DNA of 64,000 bases from Ficedula albicollis (lineage: Eukaryota > Chordata > Aves > Passeriformes > Muscicapidae), in assembly GCF_000247815.1 (NCBI RefSeq), contig NC_021673.1, positions 37,272,102 to 37,336,101 on the forward strand, read 5' to 3'. Under the pieces are notes generated by a model. The model did not search any database, had not been told where the DNA came from, and saw only the letters and a program-made list of their open reading frames with translations. Each line of letters opens with the position of its first letter. Position 1 is the first letter of the stretch. The translations under genes and the position numbers were made by a program. This document shows positions 37,601 through 49,220 of this stretch, piece by piece.

Positions 37601-38439
37601 GCGTTATGATGCAGGAGCCCCTTCCTACTTCGGTGCTTACCACAGAATTATCTCAGCACTGCATGGCATACACAACATTTTGACAGATACGTGTGCTGTG
37701 TGCCAAACAAATTGCTGGAGGAAGCAAAGGCCAGTTAGTGCATTTCTCTGCCTGGCATGACCACACTGAACGTTGCTAAAATAGAGGGAAAGGTTTTGTG
37801 TGGCACCATGTATTCAAGTTTCCCTGTCCTGACGTCTGTCACCCCAGATCCTGCCATTTTCATTTCCTCTTCTGTATTGCCTGCTTTTGTGCAACTTCCC
37901 TGCTTTTCTCCATCTCTCCCCTGGAAAAAAACCAAACCACTCCACACATGCAAACACAATAAGAGATTGTGACTCGTGGCCTTTTCCAGCTGCAGGGGAA
38001 GTGAAGGTGGTGCCTGGATCCATCAGTCCTTTGGTCAGAGATAACTTTTCCTCCCTGGGCAGTGGGAAAAGTGTTTCTTCAGGCTTTATCTGAGTGCTGT
38101 CTCCTCTCCTCTGGGTACTGAGGCTGCTGAGTCAGTGCCGAATGAGGTCAGTCGTGATGCCCATTTCTGGGAACTGGACACCGGCCTGAAACGTCCTGAA
38201 ATGGCATTCCTTGGGCCCTTTTCCTGCCAGCAGCACAACATCGGGTCCCTTTGGTGCCGAATGTACTCCAATAAAGGAGGTTAAAAAGCCTGTTCATTAA
38301 TTGACTCCAGCACTGAGTGAGTCCCTTTTCTAACCTGTGTTATCAGCAGAAGTACAAGCATGGTGTGGTAAGGAATGTGATTATGGATGAGATTTCCTGG
38401 GAGAGGAATTAGCTGGCTCTGGTGGTGATCTCGGTTATA
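37601..38439. other. GC-richer unique segment with an NF-E2/MARE-like site
   Basis: Several overlapping short open runs occur on both strands, none recognised. The 38090-38290 part is GC-richer, contains an NF-E2/MARE-like site and has two copies of GTGCCGAATG (about 38135 and 38252). Confidence 0.45.
38125..38134 (+). promoter_or_regulatory. NF-E2 / MARE-like site
   Basis: TGCTGAGTCA matches the core recognised by small-Maf heterodimers (NF-E2, NRF2) and contains an AP-1 TGAGTCA. A single motif; function is unproven. Confidence 0.25.
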
Positions 38440-39095
38440 ATGAGCACACTGCCATCTTTATGAATGCAGTTATACATTGTACTCCCACAGCCCTGACAAA
38501 CACCGAGCTCCTCTGCCTCGCTGAGTAGCACCAGCCAGGCTCTCAAAGGGTTAATCTGCAGTTTACTATTGAATAACATAAAATGAGCTGTAAATAATGT
38601 AATGATATGTATTGTTAAGCTACATATACTGTACCAGGTGCAAGTACTCCCACTCCTCACTTAGATATAATCTGGGGCAGTCAACAAACACAGATGTATT
38701 TTAACAAAAAAGAAAGAGAGAGGAAAAAAATATGAAGAAAGTATGAACAAAAAAAAATTTAAAACATATGTAAGATAATTTAACTGAGATAATGATCCAG
38801 GTAAAACCTGGCCTATTTTTCAAAGTCACTTTAACTGTGCCGTGTAAAATACAATGGCATTTTGACTTGTTTTTGGAACATGCATGAGCCAAACACGTGT
38901 GGAAACACCTTGACAGGCCTTTTGTATAACTACAAGAAAACTGATAATCCTAAATCAATTACATGGGGGAAAATATGAATCTTTGAATACTAGTAATTAT
39001 AATGGTTATTTTTCACTTTTGTAGCACCTGCAAATGATGCACTGTATATATAACAATGATTCCAAAAGCTCTAATTAACTGTTTATTTTTTTTTC
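38440..39095. promoter_or_regulatory. Candidate conserved non-coding block
   Basis: Two AT-rich non-repetitive stretches stand out: 38545-38645 (around TTACTATTGAATAACATAAA and AATGTAATGATATGTATTG) and 38935-39095 (around CTAGTAATTATAATGG and GCTCTAATTAACTG). Both are rich in TAAT cores and lie immediately upstream of the CpG island. They look like enhancer sequence, but I cannot test conservation. Confidence 0.27.
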
Positions 39096-39141
39096 TTGTT
39101 TGCTGGCTGTAACCAGTCCACATTAATTGACAATTTATACG

Positions 39142-39170
39142 TATGTGTGAGTGTGTGTGTCTGTGTGTGT
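39142..39170. repeat. (TG)n microsatellite
   Basis: An imperfect TG/GAGTG run of about 29 bp. Confidence 0.85.
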
Positions 39171-39649
39171 AGATATGGATGTATATTTTTCCCCCCAGCC
39201 CACAAGCCCCCCTACTATTTTTTATTACTTACAACAGCCTGGAAATCCCAATTACTGATTTTTCCTCTTCTAGGATGGTTCTTAAAGCCTCATCAGAGAC
39301 TTTTCATTGAACTTCCAGTAATATTCAAGGGATGGAAAAATGTGGTAAAATATGCTGGGCTGATCCTACCTAGTGGGGACAACTGCAGTCCCTTCTGTAG
39401 CGTGATGACATGGCTCCCAACTAATAGTGCCAGTCAGAATTCCTAACTGCTCCTACCAAATGCGAGAGAGCTGATTTTGGAAGACCTCCAGCCACAGCTT
39501 TCCACTGCTGATAGATTACTCTGGGCTATTCATGGAGCAAGATTAGCCTGACCACCATGAAGAAAACTCTTTGTTCCGTGTCATTACCTAGGACGGGTTG
39601 AACCGTGTTAAGGCAAAGCTGCATTGGTGAGCTAAATTCATACAGAAAT

Positions 39650-40160
39650 TGGATCAGCGGTTGTTCTGAAATTGTGCTATTATGGTTGAAGGGGGTGGGG
39701 GTGGTGGATTTGTCGGGGTTCTAGGTAGGGAATGTGAAGCACAGCAAAGCTCAGCGTAGAGAGAGGGGGGACAGCTTGCGGTAGGCACAGTCAGGATTTT
39801 TAATGTGGGTGCGAGCACGCAGTTGCCATAAAAGCAAAGCGCAGCGGAGCTTTGTGCTGAAATGAAAATGCAACTGTGCCTAGGCAGTGGCCAAAGGGTG
39901 CCGAGCCTCGGGTGGGCACCGCGCACTGCGGCAGCTCCGGAGGCACCGGAGCGAGAGGCCGGAGAGGAGGCACGAGAGCGCCGCGCACCGCGAGCGCAGG
40001 ATGGCTGCTGGAACCATCTGCAGGACATCAAAGTCTGCTGCCTGATGGCAAGTGGGCTGCCAAAGCTTCTAAAGGCTTTGGCGCCTGCATGTAAATCGGA
40101 TGCAAACTGTCCATCTGCTGCATGGCACAAGTGACAGCTGATTCTTTTTGCAGTCCGTAA
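39650..40160 (+). promoter_or_regulatory. CpG-rich promoter-like island, orphan
   Basis: The only CpG-dense patch I see in the window: about 16 CpG dinucleotides lie between 39901 and 40000, where the surrounding DNA is CpG-poor. A TATA-like CATAAAAG sits at about 39828-39834 and points to a plus-strand start near 39860. A 90-codon plus frame (39862-40134) and a 158-codon minus frame (40130-39654) both cross the island, which is expected from its composition and supports neither. A strong minus-strand donor (CTAG/GTAATG) lies near 39588, and a weaker plus-strand donor (TCC/GTAAGA) near 40156, so the direction is uncertain. It may be an alternative first exon or a long non-coding RNA promoter. 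Confidence 0.45.
40059..40082. other. Perfect 8-bp-stem inverted repeat
   Basis: GCCAAAGC, an eight-base loop, then GCTTTGGC. It lies inside the CpG island and would fold as a small hairpin in a transcript of either strand. Confidence 0.7.
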
Positions 40161-41999
40161 GATGAACTAGACCTAAGCCAATCCGTCCCTGTTCCTAATC
40201 ACACAAGGTTTGTCCTACCAGTTTCATTAGCCAGACACACGAGATACAGTATGTGGTTTTTCATTTTGCTCTGTACGTGACACTATAAAAAACAATGCCG
40301 GGGATGGGCTGTGAAACCAAAGGGGACACACTGCTGCTACTGCAGAGAAAGCATATTGGCAATGTTCAAAGCATATTGGGGCATAACAGTAGTCTAAAAA
40401 CCCCAATATGGATTAGGACAGCTGACCAGATGTCTTGACTGACATTTTTTAACACGATTCAAGGGTGTCCCTACAGTACATAAATGCAAACTATACATCT
40501 GTGTACTTTTTTTTTTTTTCCACTGGAAATACCATACATGGACGCTTTGATTGTAGCTGACAGCTCCAGTGTGAGGAGAGAGCCATTCAATGCTGCAGCT
40601 CTGGCCTTCTCCTCTGAGAAGCTTGCTGGAAAAAGTTTGACTTGGGTTCCAGTGCAAACAGGCAAGAGAGATGTTGTCTTCAGCAGAAAGTTACCTACCT
40701 CCTTTCCTCATCAGATGGGTAGTGGGAACTTGCTGGAATGCTGTGTTGAAAGTGGGGGATGAGATGTGATATACTGTTATAATAAGGGAATGTTGTTCTT
40801 TTCTAGACTGATCTCAAATTTAGAAAGTTGGATTACTATCAAAATGTGATTACTCAGCTGTGCAATTGTTTGTGAGAAGGAAAGATCAGGAATGGTCGGG
40901 GAGGTGAAAGCACTGCAGGTATACTGAGTACCAGGGAACAAAGAGGATCAAAGAACAAAGAAGTTTCCAATTTCCCACTTTGTAGTTTTTAGAGCAGAGA
41001 TCACATATTAAATGTAGATCCCTTCCCCCCCCAGCCTCCTCATCTGATTCGACATGAGAGGTGGCAATGGTCAGTTTGAACCAGCACACTGACACTGGAC
41101 CTGTGTGTGTTAGTCTGAGCCCAGTTGGCATTGCTCCTTCAGATTGCATGAACACTGTGTGCATACTTCCACCCTTCCATAAACATGCATCGGTACTTTT
41201 CCCTCTTCTGTCTCCTGTATGTTGCTGGTACAGGGTCAGGAACTCTGCTGGTAGGAAACCAATTTCCCCACCTGCCTGTCCAGAAGCAGCTTGAGGTATG
41301 GCAAACATCTCTTTCAGCAGCTAGAGTTTTTTCCAAAATATTGTTCTTTGCCCCTGCCCCAGCCTCAAAGTACAGGGAAAACTGATATCTTGCTTCTTCA
41401 GTCAGGGAACTGTGTTATAAGCTAATCACAGATTCTTCCTCTGTCCCTGCTGGGCTTCGGCATGGAATTTGATCTCCTCCACTGATGCTCCTCGTTAGTG
41501 TCTGAGGAGAAGATTGATAGTGTTTCCCTGTTTATAACCAAATATATTAGTTGGTCTTAGTGTGTACTCTCTAGTTTCCAGGTAAATGTAAAGTGGTGCC
41601 TAAATTTATGTTTCCAATTTTTTCCTTTGTAAGTCTTTTCACTTTTTGAGCAACCAGCTCCAAGCTTCATGTAGGAACAAAAGATGTCCTTAGAAACAAA
41701 AGGTCCTGTAGTATCAGTGAGGCCGCAGATAAAGTTACACCCAGCATCTGTATGTACATTTTCTGTGGTGCCAGCTGCTTGGCTCTACACTTTATGGATG
41801 CACAATTCTTACTTAACACTTTTGACAACATAAACCTTGTGCCTTTCAGTGATAAATCTTACTGGCACTTAAGTTTGGCTTTTATGTATTCCTTCAGATT
41901 TGTAGCATACCCATGAAAAAGGCTTTGTCCTGTGACATCGACTACCCTCGTGCCTATACAGAAATATTTACCCCAAGTCTATTTGTGCCCAGGGAAAAA
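40161..41999. other. Unique non-coding DNA downstream of the island
   Basis: No gene is recognised. A short direct repeat (AAAGCATATTGG) occurs at about 40348 and 40369. A 140-codon minus-strand run at 40886-41308 overlaps open runs on the plus strand and has no recognisable domain. Confidence 0.5.
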
Positions 42000-42430
42000 A
42001 ATCTTCTCTGAGGAGCCATTGAACAATAAAACCTCTGCTCCAGTGGGTCCTGGGGACTGGAGGACCTGTGACTTGACACCAATTTCTCCTTGCTGCTGCA
42101 GTGGTGCCATCAGAGGATCTCACACTGGCAGCAATCCCCCAGAGTCCCTGCCACTCACAGCCGTGCCTGCAGGTGTGCTGTGTGTGGCCCTGGAAGGCTC
42201 CCCAGCGGGCAGGTTGTTGGTGCAGCTCTCATGGCCAGCATCCTCCCAGGCTGACCAGCCCCAGGGCAGAGGGGCTGCAGGTATCTCCAGCTGTGCATAG
42301 CCTGCTGCTGGCCAGGACAGCTGCACTGCTCCATGGAAAGGATTTTCCTGCTGTGCAGGTGAATGTTTGGATGAGTATGCCAGAGCAATGGCCTGTGCGT
42401 GCTCAATCTTGTTCAGGAATCAGCTGATGG
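42000..42430. other. GC-rich, CpG-poor patch of unknown nature
   Basis: A sharp rise in GC with few CpG and four overlapping open frames on both strands (68-122 codons). A splice-acceptor-like TCCTTGCTGCTGCAG ends near 42101. No peptide is recognised. It could be exonic, a decayed repeat or simply an isochore fluctuation. Confidence 0.3.
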
Positions 42431-43347
42431 CTACTAGGTTGGTCACCTGTATTAGAAGGGTGGAAAAAATGAAAAATGATGTATATGGGGTTTAGAGAAG
42501 GCAGTGCCAGCCTAAGAAAAGACAGCTGTCTATGTTCCTGTGAATGGCAATCAAGAGTAAACTTATTTATTCTTGAACACAGAAAATTGCTCTAGGCCTG
42601 TGTGGTGAAAAACACGTGTGTCCCTAAAAATTAAATACCACTGGCAAATTACTGACAATGTGCTAAACATGACTTTTAGGCTTATATTGTTAACTATGAA
42701 ACTGACGATACAAACTAAAACATGCTAATAATGTAACACTGACTGTGGAGGTGCACTACAATTCATTTGTCTTTCCCAAAAAGACCTTCCTCTTTGCTGA
42801 CTGATGAAAAAATCACAAATGAAAATGTCCTGGATAAAACTGATGGCAATTTTCCTTCTTTTTGGTCCTATGCATTTGCTGTGACTTTTAGAGAGCACCT
42901 GAGATTGTAGGGTTTTACTGCTAAGATTGTAGGTTCTACTGTAAATCTGCACTAAACAGGCACAAGTATAAATTGCTATCATGCTGTCGCATCAGTAGAT
43001 CAGCTTACAGTCCCTTTTAGATTCTCTTTGTCTTGTTATTTTCATTCTATTCAGGATCTGAGCATCAAGATGGATATTTAAAATACAGCTTTTGATTTAC
43101 TGATCTACAAATAAACTTCTGACCTCTACATGCGGGCTATTAAATCCCACTGATTTTTCTTCCTGGACTTTTCTTATTATCATTTCCATGAATAAGCCTA
43201 TTCCTGAAAACTGGATGGGGATTTTGAGCCAAAAAAAAAAATCTCTGACCTGGGAATGTGCCTGTCACCAATGGTTATTGGAATACACACTTGTTCACAC
43301 TAGACTTCCAGCTCAGCACTCTGCAAAATAGAACACATCACAACATC
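42431..43347. other. Unique AT-rich DNA
   Basis: I see nothing apart from a small diverged direct repeat (AAGATTGTAGG type, about 24-bp period) near 42900-42945. Confidence 0.55.
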
Positions 43348-43459
43348 TACTTCAAAGCAATTCTGAGAGCCTCTGAAAGGTACAGCTCCCCATGTGCCTG
43401 AAATACTTCAAAGCAATTCTGAGAGTCTCTGAAAGGTACAGCTCCCCATGTGCCTGAAA
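43348..43459. repeat. Two-copy tandem duplication, unit 56 bp
   Basis: TACTTCAAAGCAATTCTGAG at 43348 recurs at 43404. One substitution (GCCTCT versus GTCTCT) is visible before both copies end in CCATGTGCCTGAAA. Confidence 0.95.
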
Positions 43460-44098
43460 AAAAGAATTAACACTACATCTCAGCATTGAGTTCAGAAAAA
43501 TAAATAACCTGTTTTCTAGGAATGCTCCATTTGCTCCCCATGCCATAAGCCTTACTTACAGCACGAACAAGGAAAAAGAAAGTGACATACCTCTACCAGT
43601 GAATAATGTAAGATGAGGTTATGATATTGAATAAGCAGGTGATACCACCACGCTGTGACCCAAGGGCTGGGTGGAAACAATGGGAGGCAGAGGTACACCT
43701 TCCTGGTTGAGTGCAGATCTCATGGCAGACTTTCCTTGAATCCATGCCAACCATATTTGAGCAGAGGGGCCACTTAGCATTTTTCTCCCTTTTATTGCAA
43801 TGAGGCTTAATGCAAAAATGGGGGAAATGGCTTTTAACAATGTAAAGGCAGCATTTTCCCTTTTCTTTGATCTCAGTTCAAATCTATTCTGTAATTCCTT
43901 TTGCTGACAAATGAAAGAACTCAGTCATTGATGTTTTATACTCTGCCATGACAGAGAAGGCAGTTCCTGCTTTTCACAGTCCAGTAGTTATGTGTGATGC
44001 AATAAATGCAGAGAGACAAGGCCAAGCACTTAATAAATATGTAGTGAGATGTATATATTTGTTAAAGTCTGCGTATCATGCAGTATCTTTAACAAAAT
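43460..44098. other. Unique non-coding DNA
   Basis: I see no gene or recognisable repeat. Confidence 0.55.
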
Positions 44099-44139
44099 CA
44101 TCCATCCATCCATCCATCCATCCATCCATCCATCCATCC
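44099..44139. repeat. (CATC)n microsatellite
   Basis: About ten perfect CATC/ATCC tetranucleotide units, probably length-polymorphic. It directly abuts the first copy of a dispersed poly(T)-containing repeat. Confidence 0.96.
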
Positions 44140-44209
44140 GTTTTTTGCTGGTTTTTTTTTTTTTTCTCGTGGAAACAAAGTGACTCCTGACAAGATCAGG
44201 GAAAACATT
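44140..44209. repeat. Dispersed direct repeat, copy 1
   Basis: GTTTTTTGCTGG, poly(T), CTCGTGGAAACAAAGTG, then CCTGACAAGATCAGGGAAAA. An almost identical copy lies about 400 bp downstream at 44536-44609. The short CCTGA-CAAGA-TCAGG palindrome inside is present in both. Confidence 0.93.
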
Positions 44210-44535
44210 ATCTCTGGTAGTACAAGGTCTTTAAATTCTGCAGACCATCTCTCTGCCACCTAAGTAAAGGGCCAAATCCTATTGTCTTCACTTGGTTTCA
44301 TTCATATGACCTCCCTCTCTGTGGCACCTCTGCAATCTGATAGCGATGCAGTGCAGTCTGCATGCTGGCCCCAAGCTAGAACACATTATTGCTCAGGCTG
44401 TGGAAAGGCTGATTTGGATCCGTTCTTTGCACTGCGGCAGTCCTGTGTGATCCTTGCCTGGCATGAGCTTCCCATCTCATACCAGCTCCTCTTTTTTGGG
44501 AGTTTTTGTGCAGCGTTAACATAGAAGAAAGTTTG
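44210..44535. other. Spacer between two dispersed repeat copies
   Basis: About 325 bp separating the direct repeats. It contains 'gggccaaatcctattgtcttc' at about 44270-44290, which resembles an old amniote repeat family, and an 80-codon open run of no recognised content. Confidence 0.45.
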
Positions 44536-44609
44536 GGGTTTTTTTGCTGGTTTTTTTTTTTTTTTTTCTCGTGGAAACAAAGTGTCCTGACAAGATCAGG
44601 GAAAACATT
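44536..44609. repeat. Dispersed direct repeat, copy 2
   Basis: Matches copy 1 through GCTGG, poly(T), CTCGTGGAAACAAAGTG and CCTGACAAGATCAGGGAAAA, with a longer T-tract and a two-base difference (GTGACTCC versus GTGTCC). Unlike the other local duplications the copies are not adjacent. Confidence 0.93.
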
Positions 44610-45084
44610 TGGGACGCTGCTCATTGACATTTTTCCTGAGGAAAAAGAAGATTGCAGCACACTCAAAGTAAATCACACAGCAAAGGGAATGTCCTCATTT
44701 TAGACTGCAGAGCAGAGAGCCCGTGTGCTGCAATTGCTAAGGTAATGGTTGCTGCCGCTCAACTGTTTCCTCGAAATGCAGCCACTCTGCCTTTTTATTT
44801 TTGGGCACTTCTGCATGCATAATGATATCCATCCATTTAAAGGCAAATGTCCTCTTAGTTTTAATGGGCTTCTGTTCATGGAACATTGTCAGATACTGTC
44901 TTTACTTTAGTGGTTTTTTTTTCCTTTCTTTTTGTAATTTGGAGATAACCGCTGCTTTGCCATGAGTCTGGAAGCAAAGGGTACCTGTACCCTTCAAGCA
45001 GCTGCTCAGCCTGTTCCAGAACAGGGCTGCTCTATGTACATTGTGGAAAGATATAAATTTTTATGGTGTAAGTGTTTTTACAAT
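44610..45084. other. Unique non-coding DNA
   Basis: I see nothing gene-like. Confidence 0.5.
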
Positions 45085-45310
45085 GGATTTATCACATAAA
45101 TAAGGAATGCAAGAGACCTTGCTGGTCTGTTAATTTACCTCTCTGTAATATTAGATTATTCTCCAGAGTGCATTTTCTAGATCCATGGACAGTCCAATTT
45201 TAAATGTTGCAAATGATGGGGTTTGCACGGCTTCTTGCAGGTGGATTCATAGCCTGTATGGCCTCAGTAACCTTTCAAATACTTACATGTCTTTTCCTAC
45301 CTTGCTTATT
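45085..45310 (-). mobile_element. Old CR1/L3-type LINE fragment
   Basis: The plus-strand text 'gattattctccagagtgcattttctagatccatgga', 'ttttaaatgttgcaaatgatgggg' and 'ggtggattcatagcctgtatgg' follows the reverse-complement 3' region of the same ancient CR1/L3 family found at 20.8-22.0 kb. It may extend towards 45480, but the match becomes unconvincing. Confidence 0.6.
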
Positions 45311-47290
45311 TTTTTCTGAGTTGACATGATGCATGCATGCATTTTATTTTACACTTTGGTTTACAATCTGTTGTCTCCCTGCCTAAGAACATTTACAGGC
45401 CTTTCCAAATTCTCCTCCTTCTTGCCACTATTGTTTCCTATTAATTTGTTCTCTCATATCACATTCTGTGTACTTTTAAAATACTCTTTTTTCACTAATA
45501 TCAAACTCAGATCAATCAAGCATTGCCTAATATTGCCTCTGCAGCAATGCAAAGGGTGAGAAGGCAATCTGTAATTTTAAAAGGACTGAATACTTTCCAG
45601 GTGTCCATTTTACATACATGAAAATGTTTCTGGGGGAAAAATGCATTATAGAAACCACAATTCTGAGAAACAAAGTTTCAAGTAATTGTTAAACAGATTT
45701 AGTAACTTTCTTTATTTTTTTTCTAAATTGAAACAAGACCTTGCTTTTCTCTTCATTCACTGTGAATATACCTGCTCTCTGTAGCTCCCAATTAAACATC
45801 ATGTGTGAATTTACCACTTTCTTCAGATCATTAATAAATTTTACTGAGTTAGATTCCAAACAGGCTTTTAGGGTATATGATAATTGTAATACTTTATGTT
45901 ATGGTGCATCTTCAAAGCTGGATTTAACGAGTCACAGAGCCTACCTGTAAAATTGTGTCTGGAATGAGTTGAAAGGGGAATCATATTTTTTTAAACAAAA
46001 TATTTTTTGCAGAAGCTCTGAGTAAAACAAAAAAAAAAGGCAATATTTCTTAAATCTAGCTATCTCCCAGCTCTGCTTTTTTGCATTAATTTTTTATTTA
46101 AAAGTTTTTCATTCCAGTTGGCTTGCAAACCTTGTAATAAAGTGCTTCTAGGATCAAAGGAAGTTATTTTTACAGTATTACCTCATTTTCTTTTATTAAA
46201 ATAGAGAACAGCTTTAAGTTATACACATACTTGGTCAAAATGATAGAAGCCCTAACCATACGTTCCATAGTTTTTCTCAGGCACAAAGGATAGTCTAGGT
46301 TTTGGGTGACAGTCATTTAGGGGGGCACAAGACCTCATCTGGAACAAAACAATGCTGTTCTTCTGTGCAGTGTCAGAAACTCTCCACGGCATTTTCAGAA
46401 ATCCCATCTCTTAAGCAGGAGCAATATTTTCATAGAGGTAATTCCAAAATAAAGGCCTTTTCTTTCATTTTCTTCATTGCAGTGGAGTTTAGGGTGCTTA
46501 GGAAATGAAGGCCAGGGCCCTAGGTAATAGTCTATTCAGGTCAGGAAGGCTAATTAATATGCAGACACTAGCTATGTTTCCAGTGTTGTGTTAGAAGACT
46601 TGGTTTATTTGGCCAATGACAAGTACAGTGTGATGGAAAAGAATCAGCCTTTGGAATAACAATATTTACTTGCATGTACTCATGCTAGAGGGTGAAAATT
46701 GTGTCCTCTGTACATTTAAGGATAATGTAAATTTTTTAGAAGAGCCATAGCTGAAAGAGAAACAATCCATACTATGTGCTGGCCTGTACAAAGATGAAGA
46801 GAGATACGTGAATTTTATTACATCATTCCTTTATGGATTTCCCATTAGACTTTGAATAGGACTTGTAACCCCTACAAGTCGTGCCCTTCTGTAAAAGGTG
46901 CATCGCAGCAAACTCTGCTGTAGATGTGTGTGTGTTTAATGAAATGAATTCAATGAGAAAGGACTATAGCAGTGTCTATCTTGGAGACTTCCTCTCATTT
47001 ACTCCTTTTGGACACAGAAAATTAAAAGTCACACAAGCCTTGTTGGGCTCAGAAGACAACCCCAGGTGCAATGTACCTGTATCAATCTTGGATAATACAG
47101 TAAGATATGGGCAGGGGTCTTTGTGATTAGTACAGTTCTTGATCCTAAAAGTTATGCCAGTGGTTACAAGTTCATTCAGGCATTTACAGCCTGGATTTGC
47201 CCACTGCTCATGTTGTTTACATGCAAGTGTGCACCCATGTGTCACTGCAGGCCAAAGCCAGAAATACATGTGAGTAGAAACACTTGAGCC
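45311..47290. other. Unique AT-rich DNA
   Basis: No gene is supported. Open runs of 68-112 codons have no recognised features. Confidence 0.5.
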
Positions 47291-47398
47291 TGAATACTGC
47301 ACTGAGCCCTGCATCTCAGCTGAGGTTCACACTCCCTTTGTGGTTGAATACTGCGCTGAGCCCTTCATCTCAGCTGAGGTTCACACTCCCTTTGTGGA
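47291..47398. repeat. Two-copy tandem duplication, unit 54 bp
   Basis: TGAATACTGCACTGAGCCCT at 47291 and TGAATACTGCGCTGAGCCCT at 47345. The copies match to CACTCCCTTTGTGG with two substitutions. Confidence 0.95.
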
Positions 47399-48830
47399 TT
47401 TGGGTCAGACACAGACCAGGATAATATGTTGAAGCCCAATTCATCAGGAATCTGGCAAGACTGGCTTTTCCTGAGCACAGGGAATGATTTGAACCTTAGT
47501 TATAGCTAAGCTAGTAGTCCATGTTTTTGGTGTGGAACACGTGGGTTGTGGACCTGGCATAGCTAAGTCTGATCCCTGGTCTGTGCTTCTGTTAACATCA
47601 CAGAGCTCATAACTGCTGAGCACAATAGCAATTATATCTATCCCCCTAATTAAATGAATAGTAGGTTTGGCCCACAATTTTTCTGACAGATGTTGCAAAA
47701 TTAAAAAGTAACCTGGAAAAAAATTCTTATACATGATTGGGAAATCTGCCTTACTTGTAGAGTTAAATCTACCAAAAGCAGCATCGATTGCAGGGTAATG
47801 CCATAAGATGTATCAGCGTCTCTTGCAATCTATTTCTGGAAGCCACATCACTGCAAGCCATTTGTATGTTGGAATCCTCAAGCTACTTGTGGATTTATAA
47901 GATGTTATTCTCATTAATGATACATAACTAACGTGAGCCAAGACATTGCTTGTCTCTTTAATAGAAGTCAGAGGCTTCTCTGAGAGATGTTGTTTTCGGA
48001 CAGTGCACAAGAAGGTACAAAGTGAAACAAAAAAAGGATCACTGAGTTTTGACCATTTCAGACACGAATTCACAAATAGCCTTTTGTTTTAAAAATAAAT
48101 CAAAGGTAAGATAGGCAATAGGTAAAAGTACCAAGCATTTTACTTTTTCTTATCATTCACTGGTTTCCAAATACAGCAACAGAATAACAGCTTGGGATAA
48201 AACAGACAACAGGCTGATCAAGGGCTCCTAAGCATCAGTGGAAATGTTTCTCTTGACCTGACTGCAGCTTGGATTGGTCCCCAAATTATTTTCATTTTTT
48301 GCAGTTTAAAACTGCAATCAAGATGATTCCTGGCCCATATGTTTCACCAGAAACAAAAGAATTTTAGTGAATATGGATATGAAAATTCAGTATTTTCATA
48401 GAAAACAGATAATAGTACATACATATTGTGTCAGTAATTTAAAATTTTTAAATTATTAGACATTGATGTTTCCTCTAATTTTTATACTGGTTTGGTTTTT
48501 TTTGTTTAATATAGAGGTATATAACAGGGCAAGAAATACCTGTCAATTCAGTGCATGTTTAAACCAGATTGTTATAAAAATATCTTTCTTATGCACCCCG
48601 TTTTACATTGTAGAAGTCTTTTATAGTCATACATATTTTAGAGTTAGGGCTACTGTATCCTGCTAAGGCAAAGCATTTCTAATTTTCTATTGTTTGAGCA
48701 GGCTTCTTTTTCTGCCCTTCTTTAACATTTCAGAATATATAAATTGTTTAGGAATGCTCTGAATTGATGGAGATATTCTGTTTTGCTCCTAAAATTTAGC
48801 TCTTAAAGTACATTTTCCTCTACAAGCTTT
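47399..48830. other. Unique AT-rich DNA
   Basis: I see nothing beyond unique sequence. Confidence 0.5.
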
Positions 48831-48839
48831 TGACAGATA

Positions 48840-49220
48840 TGAGGCTGCGCTACTTTTAATATAAATAATGTCTGGCCACTGGGAAGACATAAATTTATTT
48901 ACAATAAAAACTGACGTATTAATTATTTCATTCAGTATCATCATAAAGACTGGACTTATACAACATAGCAGGCATCACAGCAAAAATCATAAATACTGTA
49001 CTTCTGTTTAGCTTGACAATGGCAGGTAATAGACTATCATTTCTGTTCCCTTAGCTACTGTATCCTTTTCTATCCATCATTCTTTATTGCTATTATCACA
49101 CTTATTTCAGCACTCTTATATCAGCAGCATTTAGTGATATTGCAAAAACATGGTTCAGAAAGGCTGAACTTTTAATTGTTATGAGAAATAAGTTAGCTTA
49201 ATTATTCTATGTAAGTAGAA
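48840..49220. promoter_or_regulatory. Candidate conserved non-coding element
   Basis: Non-repetitive AT-rich sequence with clustered homeodomain- and CRE-like motifs (ACTGACGTATTAATTATTTC near 48911, TTTAATTGTTATG near 49172, TTAGCTTAATTATTC near 49193). The judgement is by texture only. Confidence 0.22.

Noticed and set aside
39862..40134. 90-codon plus-strand protein from the CpG island
   Set aside because: Its start coincides with the predicted transcription start, other frames are equally open, and the peptide is a low-complexity Ala/Arg/Glu product of GC-rich DNA.
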